Positions 24,730 to 33,805 of a stretch of DNA of 64,000 bases are shown piece after piece. The number at the start of each line of letters is the position of its first letter. Within the stretch, counting starts at the first letter, position 1. The stretch covers positions 124,001 through 188,000 of the forward strand of contig WQBJ01000006.1 in the NCBI GenBank assembly GCA_013032095.1. Reading direction: 5' to 3'. The notes below the pieces were generated by a model, which searched no databases, had not been told where the DNA came from, and worked only from the letters and a program-made list of their open reading frames with translations. The DNA comes from Ruegeria atlantica. GTDB lineage: Bacteria > Pseudomonadota > Alphaproteobacteria > Rhodobacterales > Rhodobacteraceae. The translations under genes and the position numbers were made by a program.

Positions 24730-25404
24730 ATGACTTTTTCTTTGGTTGCTCGCTGTGCTGAAACAGGCATGTTCGGTCTGGCGATTTCGTCTTCGTCGCC
24801 AGCAGTAGCAGCCCGCTGCTCGTTTGCTCGCGCCGGTGTAGGGGCCGTCGCTTCACAGAACGTGACAGATCCTAGCCTCGGACCGCTGACGCTGGACCTG
24901 ATGGATCAGGGCAAGACCGCGCCCGAGGCCATCGAAGAGATGAAGGCCCGAGCGAAGTTCATAGAATACCGTCAGGTTCTGGCGGTGGATACCGCCGGGC
25001 GCACGGCAATCCATTCCGGTCCCAACTCTTTGGGCATCTGGACACAGGCGCAGGCTGAGAATGTCGCCTCGGGCGGCAATCTTCTGGCCAACGAGGGTAT
25101 TCCGCAAGCTATAGTTGACGGTTTCCTGTCCGCCTCGGGCCATGTCGGCGATCGCTTGATCGCGGCCATGCGCGCCGGTCTGGCCGCAGGCGGCGAGGCA
25201 GGGCCGGTGCATTCGGCGGGCATGAAAATTGTCGACAAGGTCAGTTGGCCGGTAGCCGATCTGCGATGCGACTGGACCGAGGATTGTCCGATTGAAGCCA
25301 TCGCAACCGCTTGGGACATCTACAAACCGCAGTTGGACGCTTACATCCAGCGCGCGCTCGACCCGCGCGAAGCGCCTGCTTACGGCGTACCCGGCGACGA
25401 ATAA
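24730..25404 (+). CDS. DUF1028 family protein (Ntn-hydrolase-like)
   Basis: 224-residue DUF1028 protein. Seen: the canonical start MTFSLVARCAETGMFGLAISSS, ARCSFARAGVGAVASQ, LGPLTLDLMDQGKTAPEAIE and SASGHVGDRLIAAMRAGLAAGGEAG. The family is predicted to have an Ntn-hydrolase fold, but its reaction is unsettled. Strong ribosome site TAAGGAGG. Located between RidA and an aldehyde dehydrogenase, so hydrolysis of an amide or ring-opened intermediate is a reasonable guess, no more. Followed by the dehydrogenase after 15 bp. Confidence 0.88.
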   Translation: MTFSLVARCAETGMFGLAISSSSPAVAARCSFARAGVGAVASQNVTDPSLGPLTLDLMDQGKTAPEAIEEMKARAKFIEYRQVLAVDTAGRTAIHSGPNSLGIWTQAQAENVASGGNLLANEGIPQAIVDGFLSASGHVGDRLIAAMRAGLAAGGEAGPVHSAGMKIVDKVSWPVADLRCDWTEDCPIEAIATAWDIYKPQLDAYIQRALDPREAPAYGVPGDE

Positions 25405-25419
25405 GCAGGGAGAGACACG

Positions 25420-26916
25420 ATGTTGGACTATTCACACGAAGACTGGAAAAGCCGCGCTGCGGGTTTGTCATTTCGCGGGCAGGCTTTCGTCAACGGCAAG
25501 TTTGTCGATGCCGCGTCAGGCAAAACCTTCGACAGCATCAACCCGGCCACCGGTGCGGTTCTGACCCCGGTTGCCGAATGTGATGAGGAAGACATCAACC
25601 GCGCCGTCGCCGCAGGCCGTGCCGCGTTTGAAGATGGTCGCTGGTCGCGTATGGCGCCGGGGGATCGAAAGGCGGTGATGCTGAAACTGGCGGACCTGAT
25701 CCGCAAAAACCTCGAAGAGATGGCGCTTTTGGACAGCCTCGACATGGGCAAATTGGTGACGGATGCCGCCACCATCGACGCCCCCGGCTCGGCGCATTTC
25801 TTCCAATGGTATGCCGAGGCGATCGACAAGGTGTATGACGAGGTCGCTCCCACCGGACCCGGTGATCTGGCGCTGGTTAGTCGCGTTCCTTTGGGCGTTG
25901 TTGGTGCGGTGACGCCCTGGAATTTCCCACTGGACATGGCGACGTGGAAAGCGGCCGCTGCGTTGGCGGCTGGCAACTCGGTTGTGTTGAAGCCAGCTGA
26001 ACAGTCGCCTTTGTCTGCGTTGCGACTGGCGGAACTGGCGGCTGAGGCTGGTATCCCGGATGGTGTTTTCAACGTTGTGCCGGGCTTCGGCGCCACCGCT
26101 GGTCGGGCGTTGGGGCTGCACATGGACGTGGATTGTCTGGCATTCACGGGTTCGACCGCCATCGGCAAGATGTTCATGCAATATTCGGGGCAGTCGAACC
26201 TGAAACAGGTCTGGCCGGAAACCGGAGGAAAAAGCCCCAATCTGGTCTTTGCCGATTGCGAGGATCTGGACGCCGCCGCCGATATGGCCGCCTTTGGTAT
26301 CTTCTTCAATCAGGGCGAGGTCTGCTCGGCCAACTCGCGGCTGTATGTGGAATGTTCGATCAAGGATGCGTTTGTCGAAAAACTGATCGCCCGTGCGCAA
26401 GCGACCCAACCGGGTGACCCGCTGAATCCGAAATCAAAAATGGGCGCGATTGTTGATGAGAAACAAACGCAGGGCATCATGCGTTTTGTTGAAGAGGGTA
26501 AGAATACTGCAAATCTGGTGACTGGCGGAGAGCGCGTAACTGTTGATGGCAAAGGTTGCTTTGTTCAGCCGACAATTTTCGACGATGTAAAACATGACAA
26601 TCCGCTGGCACGGGACGAGATCTTTGGCCCCGTTCTTTCGGTTATCTCCTTCGAGACCGAAGAGGACGCGGTGCGGATGGCGAACGACTCGATTTACGGG
26701 CTCGCGGCGTCGGTCTGGACTGACAACTTGTCCCGCGCCTGCCGGGTGTCGGACAAGCTGATGGTCGGAACTGTGTCTGTGAATACGGTAGATGCCCTGT
26801 CTGCCCAGACACCGTTTGGCGGTATGAAACAGTCGGGCTTTGGGCGCGATTTGTCATTGCACTCGCTTGAAAAGTATACTGCTTTGAAGACTACGTGGAT
26901 CAAGTACAAGGCTTGA
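25420..26916 (+). CDS. NAD(P)-dependent aldehyde dehydrogenase (PuuC-like)
   Basis: 498-residue ALDH superfamily enzyme. Seen: PWNFP with Asn168, cofactor-loop FTGSTAIGK (about 242), general base Glu267 in WPETGGKSP, catalytic Cys302 in GEVCSANSR and the C-terminal PFGGMKQSGFGRDLS. Closest in style to gamma-glutamyl-gamma-aminobutyraldehyde dehydrogenase and related omega-amino aldehyde dehydrogenases. It oxidises a semialdehyde made upstream in the island and might also serve the glutamyl-amine cluster at 1.1-5.8 kb (inference). Ends 25 bp before the next LysR gene. Confidence 0.92.
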   Translation: MLDYSHEDWKSRAAGLSFRGQAFVNGKFVDAASGKTFDSINPATGAVLTPVAECDEEDINRAVAAGRAAFEDGRWSRMAPGDRKAVMLKLADLIRKNLEEMALLDSLDMGKLVTDAATIDAPGSAHFFQWYAEAIDKVYDEVAPTGPGDLALVSRVPLGVVGAVTPWNFPLDMATWKAAAALAAGNSVVLKPAEQSPLSALRLAELAAEAGIPDGVFNVVPGFGATAGRALGLHMDVDCLAFTGSTAIGKMFMQYSGQSNLKQVWPETGGKSPNLVFADCEDLDAAADMAAFGIFFNQGEVCSANSRLYVECSIKDAFVEKLIARAQATQPGDPLNPKSKMGAIVDEKQTQGIMRFVEEGKNTANLVTGGERVTVDGKGCFVQPTIFDDVKHDNPLARDEIFGPVLSVISFETEEDAVRMANDSIYGLAASVWTDNLSRACRVSDKLMVGTVSVNTVDALSAQTPFGGMKQSGFGRDLSLHSLEKYTALKTTWIKYKA

Positions 26917-26941
26917 TCCGCGACCAAGCGGAGATGCGCCA

Positions 26942-27880
26942 TTGCCTTTCAGATACACGCTGCGGCAGCTTGAGTATTTTGTGGCCGTCGGAAAGGCAGG
27001 CAGCATCGCTGCCGCCAGCGACAAGCTGAATGTGTCATCGCCGTCGATTTCGGCAGCGATTACCCAGCTTGAGGTCGAGTTCGGTGTCAGCCTCTTTGTA
27101 CGCGAACATGCCCGCGGCCTGTCGCTGACCAAAGCCGGGCACAAATTCATGGAACGCACAGAGTTCGTGCTGCGTGAGGCCGAATTGCTGGCCACGCTTG
27201 CCGGGGAAATCACCGGCAAGGTTCAGGGCGTGCTTTCAGTTGGATGTTTGGTGACCTTTGCGCAGATCATCTTGCCAGGGCTGCGGCGGGAGTTCGAGAA
27301 TATCTATCCCGAAGTCCGTATCGAGCAAAGGGAACTCAATCAGGCCGAAATCTTTAGTCAGCTGCGCCGGGCTGAATTGGATATTGCCTTGACCTACGAC
27401 CTGGATATTCCTGCGGATCTCGAATTTCGGGCTCTGCACGCGCTGCCCCCCTATGTAGCCCTGGGTAAGGACCATCCACTGGCGGATCGGTCCGAGTTGG
27501 CAATTTCGGATCTTCAGGATGACCCGATGGTGCTGCTGGACCTACCCTTCAGCGGCGAGTACTTCCTGTCCTTCTTTCGCGAAGCGAATATCAAGCCGAA
27601 CATCGCGGAACGAACGGCGGATATGTCGGTCATGCGTTCTCTGGTCGCTAATGGGTTCGGGTTTTCGATCGCAAATATCCGGCCCATCAACGCGCTTTCG
27701 CCTGATGGTAAGAAACTGATCTTTGTACCATTGACGGGCGATCTCAGGCCGATGAACCTGGGTCTGCTCAGCGCGCGGAGCGAAAATGAAACGAACACAA
27801 AGAAAGCCTTTATCGAACACTGCGAACAAGCGGTGAAATCGGGCACGCTGCCTGGACTGTATGTTGGCACGAAAGCTTAA
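26942..27880 (+). CDS. LysR family transcriptional regulator
   Basis: 312-residue LysR protein from a TTG start with GGAG about 8 bases upstream. Seen: RQLEYFVAVGKAGSIAAAS, SSPSISAAITQLEVEFGVSLF and HARGLSLT in the winged helix, and effector domain blocks LDIALTYDLD and VANGFGFSIANI. Same subgroup as the LysR at 18658-19575. Co-oriented behind the aldehyde dehydrogenase, so probably cotranscribed with the operon it controls. Confidence 0.9.
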   Translation: MPFRYTLRQLEYFVAVGKAGSIAAASDKLNVSSPSISAAITQLEVEFGVSLFVREHARGLSLTKAGHKFMERTEFVLREAELLATLAGEITGKVQGVLSVGCLVTFAQIILPGLRREFENIYPEVRIEQRELNQAEIFSQLRRAELDIALTYDLDIPADLEFRALHALPPYVALGKDHPLADRSELAISDLQDDPMVLLDLPFSGEYFLSFFREANIKPNIAERTADMSVMRSLVANGFGFSIANIRPINALSPDGKKLIFVPLTGDLRPMNLGLLSARSENETNTKKAFIEHCEQAVKSGTLPGLYVGTKA

Positions 27881-28005
27881 ACCGGCTTCGGCTTCTCCTA
27901 ACCCGTGCTTCGCTATTCTCGGATTTATGTTTTTCGTGCGTGGTGTAGGCTGATCACCAAGCATGGATGCGCACTCGACTTAGCGGTTAAGCAGGCTCTA
28001 CTCTA

Positions 28006-29154
28006 ATGACAGAAACCCTTGATATTCTGGAAAAACTGGTTGGCTTCGATACCGTCAGCAAAAACTCCAATCTGGACCTCGCTGCTTATGTAGAAGAGTT
28101 TTTGGAAGCGCGTGGTTTTGCCGTTCATCGCATCACCGATCCCGGCGGGGAAAAGACTGGACTGTTTGCAGAAAAGGGACCTGGCGGCGAAGGCGTGCTG
28201 CTGTCCGCACACACCGATGTTGTGCCCGTTGAAGGGCAAAGCTGGACTAAAGACCCGTTTCGTCTAACCCGTGAAGGCAACCGCGTTTACGGGCGCGGTA
28301 CGACGGATATGAAAGGGTATGTGGCCTCTGTCATGGCGCTGGCTGATCGAGCTGCCGGTGCGAGCTTACGCGAGCCGCTCAAGATTGCACTGTCCTATGA
28401 TGAAGAGGTGGGTTGCGTCGGAATTCAGCACATGCTGGATCGGTTGGCCCCGATGCTCGGCCAACCTCGGGCCTGTTTTGTGGGCGAGCCTACCGAAATG
28501 CAGGTGGCTATCGGGCACAAAGGAAAGGCTGCGTTGCGCGCCGTGTGTCATGGGCAAAACGGGCACTCCGCTCTGGCTCCCAAATTCGTCAACGCGCTAC
28601 ATTTGGCTACCGATTTCGTTGGGGAACTGCGGCACCTGCAGAAAACCTATGCGGAAAGCGGAAACAGCGACCCGGCTTATTCAGTGCCGTATACGACCTT
28701 CCATGTGGGAATGTTGTCGGGCGGTAAAGCGTTGAACATTGTACCGGATCGGGCCGAGTTGACCTTTGAATATCGCCATCTTGCCTCGGATCACGGTAAA
28801 GACATCTTGCGTCAGATACAGGATGCGGCGGGCAGGGTAGGCGCAAGGTATAATGACATCTGTGCGGAAGCCCGTGTCGAGGTCGAACAGTATAACGCTT
28901 ATCCTGGGTTGGATGTCGCTGAATCCGACGCGGTGATTGGCTATGCCCAGAAATTGGCGCAGAGCAACGCTACCACCAAGGTTGCCTTTGGGACTGAGGC
29001 CGGTTTCTTTAGCGAATTGGGCATCCCCACGGTTGTCTGCGGGCCGGGATCAATGGAGAGGCAGGGCCATAAGCCGGATGAATACTTGGAGATCGGAGAA
29101 CTCAGCGCCTGCGACGCTATGATGGACCGTATCCTCGAAGACATCAGCAACTGA
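28006..29154 (+). CDS. M20 family deacylase, acetylornithine deacetylase (ArgE)-like
   Basis: 382-residue M20/M28-type metallohydrolase. Seen: first metal His in SAHTDVVPV (about 66), bridging Asp in GRGTTDMKGY (about 97), catalytic EE pair in DEEVGCVG (about 130), VGEPTEMQVAIGHKG, dimerisation-domain His in NGHSA, and last ligand His in RQGHKPDEYL (about 355). ArgE removes acetyl from N-acetylornithine; in this catabolic setting it may deacylate an N-acyl amino acid produced by the island. No strong ribosome site. A small membrane-protein gene follows after 8 bp. Confidence 0.88.
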   Translation: MTETLDILEKLVGFDTVSKNSNLDLAAYVEEFLEARGFAVHRITDPGGEKTGLFAEKGPGGEGVLLSAHTDVVPVEGQSWTKDPFRLTREGNRVYGRGTTDMKGYVASVMALADRAAGASLREPLKIALSYDEEVGCVGIQHMLDRLAPMLGQPRACFVGEPTEMQVAIGHKGKAALRAVCHGQNGHSALAPKFVNALHLATDFVGELRHLQKTYAESGNSDPAYSVPYTTFHVGMLSGGKALNIVPDRAELTFEYRHLASDHGKDILRQIQDAAGRVGARYNDICAEARVEVEQYNAYPGLDVAESDAVIGYAQKLAQSNATTKVAFGTEAGFFSELGIPTVVCGPGSMERQGHKPDEYLEIGELSACDAMMDRILEDISN

Positions 29155-29162
29155 AACCGATC

Positions 29163-29423
29163 ATGACCGTGCTTCAAGACCTCACTATCGTTGATGGCCT
29201 CGGCATTCTGGGTTCGGCGATCATCATCTGCGTCTACTACCTTGCCACCCGTAATATCCTTCCTGCCGACAAGATTGCGTTCAATGCGTGGAACATCGCG
29301 GGGGGATCACTGGTTATGTTGTCCCTGATCTATAGACCCAATCCGGGCGCCATCGTGATGGAGGTCATGTTCCTTGGCATCGCCTGTCTGGCGGTACTCC
29401 GTAATCTGCGCGGCGCAAAGTAA
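29163..29423 (+). CDS. Small membrane protein, CBU_0592-like
   Basis: 86-residue protein with about three hydrophobic segments (residues 10-27, 42-60 and 63-80), resembling the CBU_0592 family of small membrane proteins. It starts 8 bp after the deacylase stop, so is cotranscribed. No known biochemical role; in the context of the cluster it could be an accessory transport or regulatory membrane component, but nothing in the sequence proves this. Convergent with the cupin gene. Confidence 0.7.
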   Translation: MTVLQDLTIVDGLGILGSAIIICVYYLATRNILPADKIAFNAWNIAGGSLVMLSLIYRPNPGAIVMEVMFLGIACLAVLRNLRGAK

Positions 29424-29440
29424 CTCGCACCGCGCCTCCG

Positions 29441-29803
29441 TTATGCTGCAATCATATAAAACTTGCGCAGGGTCTGCGTGATTTCCCAGGTGCATGGTGT
29501 GCCCTTGGGAATGAAAAACGTGTCCCCGGCACCAAACGTCTGTGCCGATCCGTCCGAAGCGGTCAAGGTAACTGACCCCGAGATCACGGTCATCATCTCG
29601 TCGACGGGATAGGCCTCGATGACCTCGCGACAAGGGGCGCATTCCCAGACCCCGGTCGAGATTTTCTCGTCTGTGCTCTCGAAAAAGCTGCTGATAGTCT
29701 CGGTCTTGTCATCCGTGGTGAAATCACTTTCCGCCACCAGGGATGACGGAACAAAGCCGGTTTCAGGGTTCCCGTCGGGTAGTAGGTGAAGTGGTTTTTT
29801 CAT
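29441..29803 (-). CDS. Cupin domain protein (EutQ/Cupin_3-like)
   Basis: 120-residue single-domain cupin. Seen: GVWECAPCREVIEAYPVDEMM (19 residues of cupin motif 1, here VDE rather than HDE) and FGAGDTFFIPKGTPCTWE as motif 2. Metal ligands are therefore incomplete compared with classical HxH cupins, as in the EutQ/DUF861 type. Found with amine-degradation genes in many proteobacteria; role unassigned. Separated from the transporter operon by a strong terminator, so it is a separate unit. Confidence 0.82.
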   Translation of the reverse strand: MKKPLHLLPDGNPETGFVPSSLVAESDFTTDDKTETISSFFESTDEKISTGVWECAPCREVIEAYPVDEMMTVISGSVTLTASDGSAQTFGAGDTFFIPKGTPCTWEITQTLRKFYMIAA

Positions 29804-29843
29804 CTTGCTGTTTCCTTCTATGCGGTCACTGTGGCCATGAAAG

Positions 29844-29882
29844 AAAAAAGCCCTCCGGGCAGCCGAAACTAGACCGGAGAGC
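29844..29882 (-). terminator. Intrinsic terminator of the pot operon
   Basis: Minus strand: 9-bp stem GCTCTCCGG/CCGGAGGGC (29874-29882 with 29850-29858, one G-T pair) followed by TTTTTT. It lies 20 bp after the stop of the substrate-binding protein gene. Confidence 0.85.
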
Positions 29883-29902
29883 CACTATTCAGAAGAACAG
29901 GA

Positions 29903-30940
29903 TCACTTCTTCAAGTTGGTCCAGATCTGGTCGTAGACGGCTTGAACTTCCTCCGAACATACCTCGATAAAGACACCTGGGCCCGCATCTGCGTGGGGGT
30001 TCTTTTCAGGCTGAGTTGCCAGCTCAGGGTCGACGAAGCTTTCCGTACCGGTCACGCCTGCGTTGTACTGCGCAAAGTTGGTGACGGCCGCGATGTTTTC
30101 AGGCTCCAGCAGGAAATCCATGAAGATCAGCGCGTTTTCGCGGTTAGGTGCATCTTTCAGCAGAACAACATTGTCCATCCACGCGATATAACCTTGTGTC
30201 GGATAGGCGTATTCCACATTGGCGCCTTCTTCGCGTGCCTTTGCTGCAAACCCGTCGTAGATTTGACCGACGGCGGCATCACCGGACACCAGTACTTCTT
30301 TTGCGGTATCCGAGTTGAAAGACGCCCAATGCTGTTTGGCCTCTTGCAGCATGGCGTTCAGCGCCTTCAGCTGCTCACGATCAGTCGAACATTGCGGGAT
30401 GCCCATGTGGAGTGAGGCCATTGCCATCACCTCACCCTGGCTGTCCAGCATGTTGATGCGACCCTGCAGTTCTGCTGGAGGGTTAAACAGGATGTCGGTG
30501 GTCTGAATGTCACCGTCATAGGCATCACGGCTCACGGCAAAGCTGGTTGATCCCCACTGATACGGGATCGAAGATTGCCGACCCGGGTCAAAATTGGGGT
30601 CTGCCCATTCTGGTGCGATGTTACCTTTGTTTTTCAGCTCGCCGTCGGCGATCGAATCCAACATACCTTCCTCGGCCATGATGGCGACCATGTAGTCGCC
30701 TGGCACCGAAACGTCATAGGTGCCGATGCCGCCTGCCTTTAGCGACGCCAGCATCGCCTCGTTGGAGTCGTAAGTATCCATTGTGACGTTGATGCCGGTT
30801 TCTTCGGTGAATTTTTCCAGCAACTCCTGCGGAATGTATTCAAACCAGTGGTATATGACCAATTCGCCCTCGGCTGCAGCTGCGTTGGCTCCTACGGTCA
30901 GTGCAAGGGCGGCAACGCCGCTTTTCATCAAGTGTTTCAT
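29903..30940 (-). CDS. potD: Polyamine-type ABC transporter substrate-binding protein
   Basis: 345-residue periplasmic binding protein of the PotD/PotF family. Seen: signal peptide MKHLMKSGVAALALTVGANAAAA, mature start EGELVIYHWFEYIPQELLEKF-like typical of PotD, then YDVSVPGDYMVAIM and the C-terminal DQIWTNLKK. The start is ATG 30940 with GGAGAG 5 bases upstream. Last gene of the potABCD-ordered operon. The true ligand may be a polyamine or another cationic amine; the neighbouring N-methyl-amine genes make the latter plausible. Confidence 0.88.
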   Translation of the reverse strand: MKHLMKSGVAALALTVGANAAAAEGELVIYHWFEYIPQELLEKFTEETGINVTMDTYDSNEAMLASLKAGGIGTYDVSVPGDYMVAIMAEEGMLDSIADGELKNKGNIAPEWADPNFDPGRQSSIPYQWGSTSFAVSRDAYDGDIQTTDILFNPPAELQGRINMLDSQGEVMAMASLHMGIPQCSTDREQLKALNAMLQEAKQHWASFNSDTAKEVLVSGDAAVGQIYDGFAAKAREEGANVEYAYPTQGYIAWMDNVVLLKDAPNRENALIFMDFLLEPENIAAVTNFAQYNAGVTGTESFVDPELATQPEKNPHADAGPGVFIEVCSEEVQAVYDQIWTNLKK

Positions 30941-30959
30941 GTGTCTCTCCGTCTGTTGG

Positions 30960-31769
30960 TTATTTGGTGTTGTCAGACTTGCTGACAAAATAGCTGATCG
31001 TGACCATGACGATGGACACGCTCAGCAACATGGTCGAAATCGCCATGATGTTGGGTTTGATCCCCTGCTTGACCGAGCCGAAGATCGCGGTAGGCAGGGT
31101 TTCGACGCCTGCGCCTTTCACGAAGTTGGTGATAATGAAATCATCCAGACTGACGATGAAAGCCAAGAGGAAGCCCGAGATGATACCGGGCATCATCAAC
31201 GGCAGCAGGATCTTGGTGAACGCTTGCCGTTTGGTCGCATAGAGATCCAGCGCGGCTTGTTCGTAACTGTCCTCGATGCCCTGCATCCGCGCCGATATCG
31301 GCAGGTAAGCAAAGGGGATGCAAAACGCGATATGGGCCAGCAAGATCGTTAGAAGCCCGCGCTCAAAGCCGATCGAGTTGAAAAAAATCAGGGTTGCGAC
31401 AGCCAAGACAATTTCCGGGACCATAAGCGGCAGGCTGATTAGCCCGAAAGAAACAGTGCGAAAGCGGAACCTGCCTCCGCGCACCATGCCCGTCGCCGCC
31501 AGCGTTGCGATCGTCGTTGCAACGGTTGCAGCCACTATTGCGATGAAAAAGCTGTTCTTGGCGGCCGTCTTGAACTTCCCGCTCTCGGGGCCGGTGAAGA
31601 CGTCTGCGTACCAGCGCAGCGAGACCCCCTCCCAGTTTGTCAGGGATTGCGATGCGTTGAAGCTGTAGATAGTCACGACGACCAGAGGCGCGTACAGCAC
31701 AACCAGACAGAGCAGGGTGATGGCCTTGAAGCCAGTGTAGGACTTGATGTTGAATTGCTTGCTTGCCAT
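30960..31769 (-). CDS. potC: ABC transporter permease, PotC type
   Basis: 269-residue inner-membrane permease with six predicted hydrophobic segments. Seen: the EAA-loop region [22 protein letters not shown] that docks the ATPase, and ending in a hydrophobic helix before SKSDNTK. Pairs with the permease encoded 3 bp upstream. Third gene of the operon. Confidence 0.9.
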   Translation of the reverse strand: MASKQFNIKSYTGFKAITLLCLVVLYAPLVVVTIYSFNASQSLTNWEGVSLRWYADVFTGPESGKFKTAAKNSFFIAIVAATVATTIATLAATGMVRGGRFRFRTVSFGLISLPLMVPEIVLAVATLIFFNSIGFERGLLTILLAHIAFCIPFAYLPISARMQGIEDSYEQAALDLYATKRQAFTKILLPLMMPGIISGFLLAFIVSLDDFIITNFVKGAGVETLPTAIFGSVKQGIKPNIMAISTMLLSVSIVMVTISYFVSKSDNTK

Positions 31770-31772
31770 CGG

Positions 31773-32702
31773 TCAGCCTCCGGCCTTGTCGGCTTTGGCC
31801 TGTTGCCGGGCCGAGAACATCAGGATGATCAGAACCATTGTCAGCAGGATCATCGAGGCAGCCGCGCCAAATGGCCAGTTGCCCGCGTTGCCCTTGAATT
31901 GTTCCTCGATAAGCGACCCGATCATGAAATTCTTGGCGCCGCCCAGAAGGTCAGGTGCAAGGAATGACCCCATCGACGGTACAAAGACCAGAATGCATCC
32001 TGCGAACACACCCGGTTTGACGGCAGGCAACAGGACACGACGCAACGTTGTCCACTTGCTTGCATAGAGATCGGCCGCTGCCTCAGACAGGGCAAAGTTA
32101 TAGCGTTCGACAGCCGCATAGATCGGCAAGACCATGAAGGGCAGGTAGGAATAGAACAGGCCAAGCTGTACGGCAAAGTTGGTGTTCACGATATGCAGAG
32201 GGCTGTCGATCAGGCCGATACTCATCAGAAAATCGTTCAGCGGACCTTGATCGCGTAGCAAGAATTTCATCGAAACGGTCCGGATCAGCAGATTCACCCA
32301 GTAGGGAATGGTGATCAGAAACACCCAGATCGGGCGCATATTCTCGGATCTGGTTGCAATGAAATACGCCGTCGGGAACCCGATCAACAAGCTCAGAAGC
32401 GTTGCCGCCCCCGCCTGCCAGATCGACCGCCAGAAGATGGTGATATAGGTCCACTCGATTTTTGGAGGATCGTCCCCGAACAACCCACGATCAAAGAAGA
32501 ATTGATCGTAGGCTGCCAGAGAGAATTCCCAGATCACGCCGCCACGAAACTCTTTCGTCAGGAAAGAGTAGATCAGCATCATAATTACCGGGGCCAGAAC
32601 CAGAATGGTCAGTGTTACCCAAGCCGGCAGCAACAGCCATGTACGGGCCTCTTTATAAGTGTCTGTCGTGGCGCTGCCGCCACTTGCCGCACCCGCTGCC
32701 AT
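31773..32702 (-). CDS. potB: ABC transporter permease, PotB type
   Basis: 309-residue permease with six main hydrophobic segments plus an N-terminal cytoplasmic tail. Seen: ATPase-docking loop SEAAADLYASKWTTLRRV (about residues 203-220) followed by LPAVKPG. Its ATG overlaps the ATPase stop by one base (TGATG), and the PotC-type gene follows after 3 bp, so the complex is translated stoichiometrically. Confidence 0.9.
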   Translation of the reverse strand: MAAGAASGGSATTDTYKEARTWLLLPAWVTLTILVLAPVIMMLIYSFLTKEFRGGVIWEFSLAAYDQFFFDRGLFGDDPPKIEWTYITIFWRSIWQAGAATLLSLLIGFPTAYFIATRSENMRPIWVFLITIPYWVNLLIRTVSMKFLLRDQGPLNDFLMSIGLIDSPLHIVNTNFAVQLGLFYSYLPFMVLPIYAAVERYNFALSEAAADLYASKWTTLRRVLLPAVKPGVFAGCILVFVPSMGSFLAPDLLGGAKNFMIGSLIEEQFKGNAGNWPFGAAASMILLTMVLIILMFSARQQAKADKAGG

Positions 32703-33805
32703 CAGTCTGCCAGGAGGCGCGCGGCCCCCAGCTCCATGTTGACAAACATCTCGGTGCCTGGCTCGAAGATGCGTTTATTACCACGATCCGAGTTCGACGT
32801 GCGCACGACGAAGTTTGGGCCGTCCTGCAGGTCTACGATCGTGGTTATGTCGGTGCCGACAAAAATGTTCTCTTTGATCCGCCCTTTTAGGCTTTCGGTT
32901 TCGACGGGAGAGTCAGACATGTAGAGCCGCTCCGGACGGATCGACATGTGGACTTTGGACCCAACGCCAATCCCCTCGACCGCGTTGCAAGTCAGTTCGT
33001 GTCCACCCCCGAGGTGGCACGTCGCGCGGCCACTCTCGATCCCGTCGACTGAAACTTCCAAAAGGTTCGTCTCGCCGATGAAGTCGGCAACGAACATATT
33101 GTGCGGGCGCTCGTAAATATCGGTCGGCGTGCCAAGCTGTTGCATCTCTCCCGCCGACATCACCGCGATGCGGTCGGACATGGTCAGCGCTTCTTCCTGA
33201 TCGTGCGTAACAAAGATGAATGTAATCCCGGTTTCGCGCTGCAGATGCTTCAGCTCAAGTTGCATCGCTTTCCGTAACTTGAGGTCCAGCGCCGACAGCG
33301 GTTCGTCCAACAACAGAACCTTCGGCTGCGGTGCCAAAGCACGCGCCAACGCGACACGCTGCTGCTGGCCCCCGGAAAGCTGGCTGGGTTTGCGTGCAGA
33401 GAACTGGCTGAGTTGCACCAGTTCCAGCATCTCACCCGCTTTTTTGAGCGCCTCGGCTTTCGATGTTCCGCGCATTTCCAACCCGAACGCCACATTTTCG
33501 AGAATAGTCATGTGAGGAAACAGGGCATAGTTCTGGAAAACCGTATTCACCGGCCGCTTGTTCGGCGGCAGGTTTTCAATCTCATCGCCAAAGAGGAAAA
33601 TCGCCCCTTCGGTTACATCCTCAAACCCGGCGATCATGCGTAACAGAGTTGTCTTGCCGCAACCGGATGGGCCTAGAAGCGTAAAAAACTCATTGTCCAT
33701 GATTGACAGAGAGATCTTCTTTAGCGCGGTGAAGTCACCATAGCGTTTAACCGCATCCCGTACGTCAATCGCGATTTGTTGTGTATCGGTCAAACTCGCC
33801 TCCAT
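32702..33805 (-). CDS. potA: ABC transporter ATP-binding protein, PotA type
   Basis: 367-residue importer ATPase. Seen: Walker A GPSGCGKTT (about 44), Q-loop FQNYALFPHM, signature LSGGQQQR (about 141), Walker B LLLDEP (about 166), switch THD, and a C-terminal TOBE domain (about 280-360) as in spermidine/putrescine ATPases. Start taken at ATG 33805; a GTG two codons earlier is an alternative. First gene of the operon; its upstream region holds a 13-bp palindrome. Confidence 0.92.
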   Translation of the reverse strand: MEASLTDTQQIAIDVRDAVKRYGDFTALKKISLSIMDNEFFTLLGPSGCGKTTLLRMIAGFEDVTEGAIFLFGDEIENLPPNKRPVNTVFQNYALFPHMTILENVAFGLEMRGTSKAEALKKAGEMLELVQLSQFSARKPSQLSGGQQQRVALARALAPQPKVLLLDEPLSALDLKLRKAMQLELKHLQRETGITFIFVTHDQEEALTMSDRIAVMSAGEMQQLGTPTDIYERPHNMFVADFIGETNLLEVSVDGIESGRATCHLGGGHELTCNAVEGIGVGSKVHMSIRPERLYMSDSPVETESLKGRIKENIFVGTDITTIVDLQDGPNFVVRTSNSDRGNKRIFEPGTEMFVNMELGAARLLAD

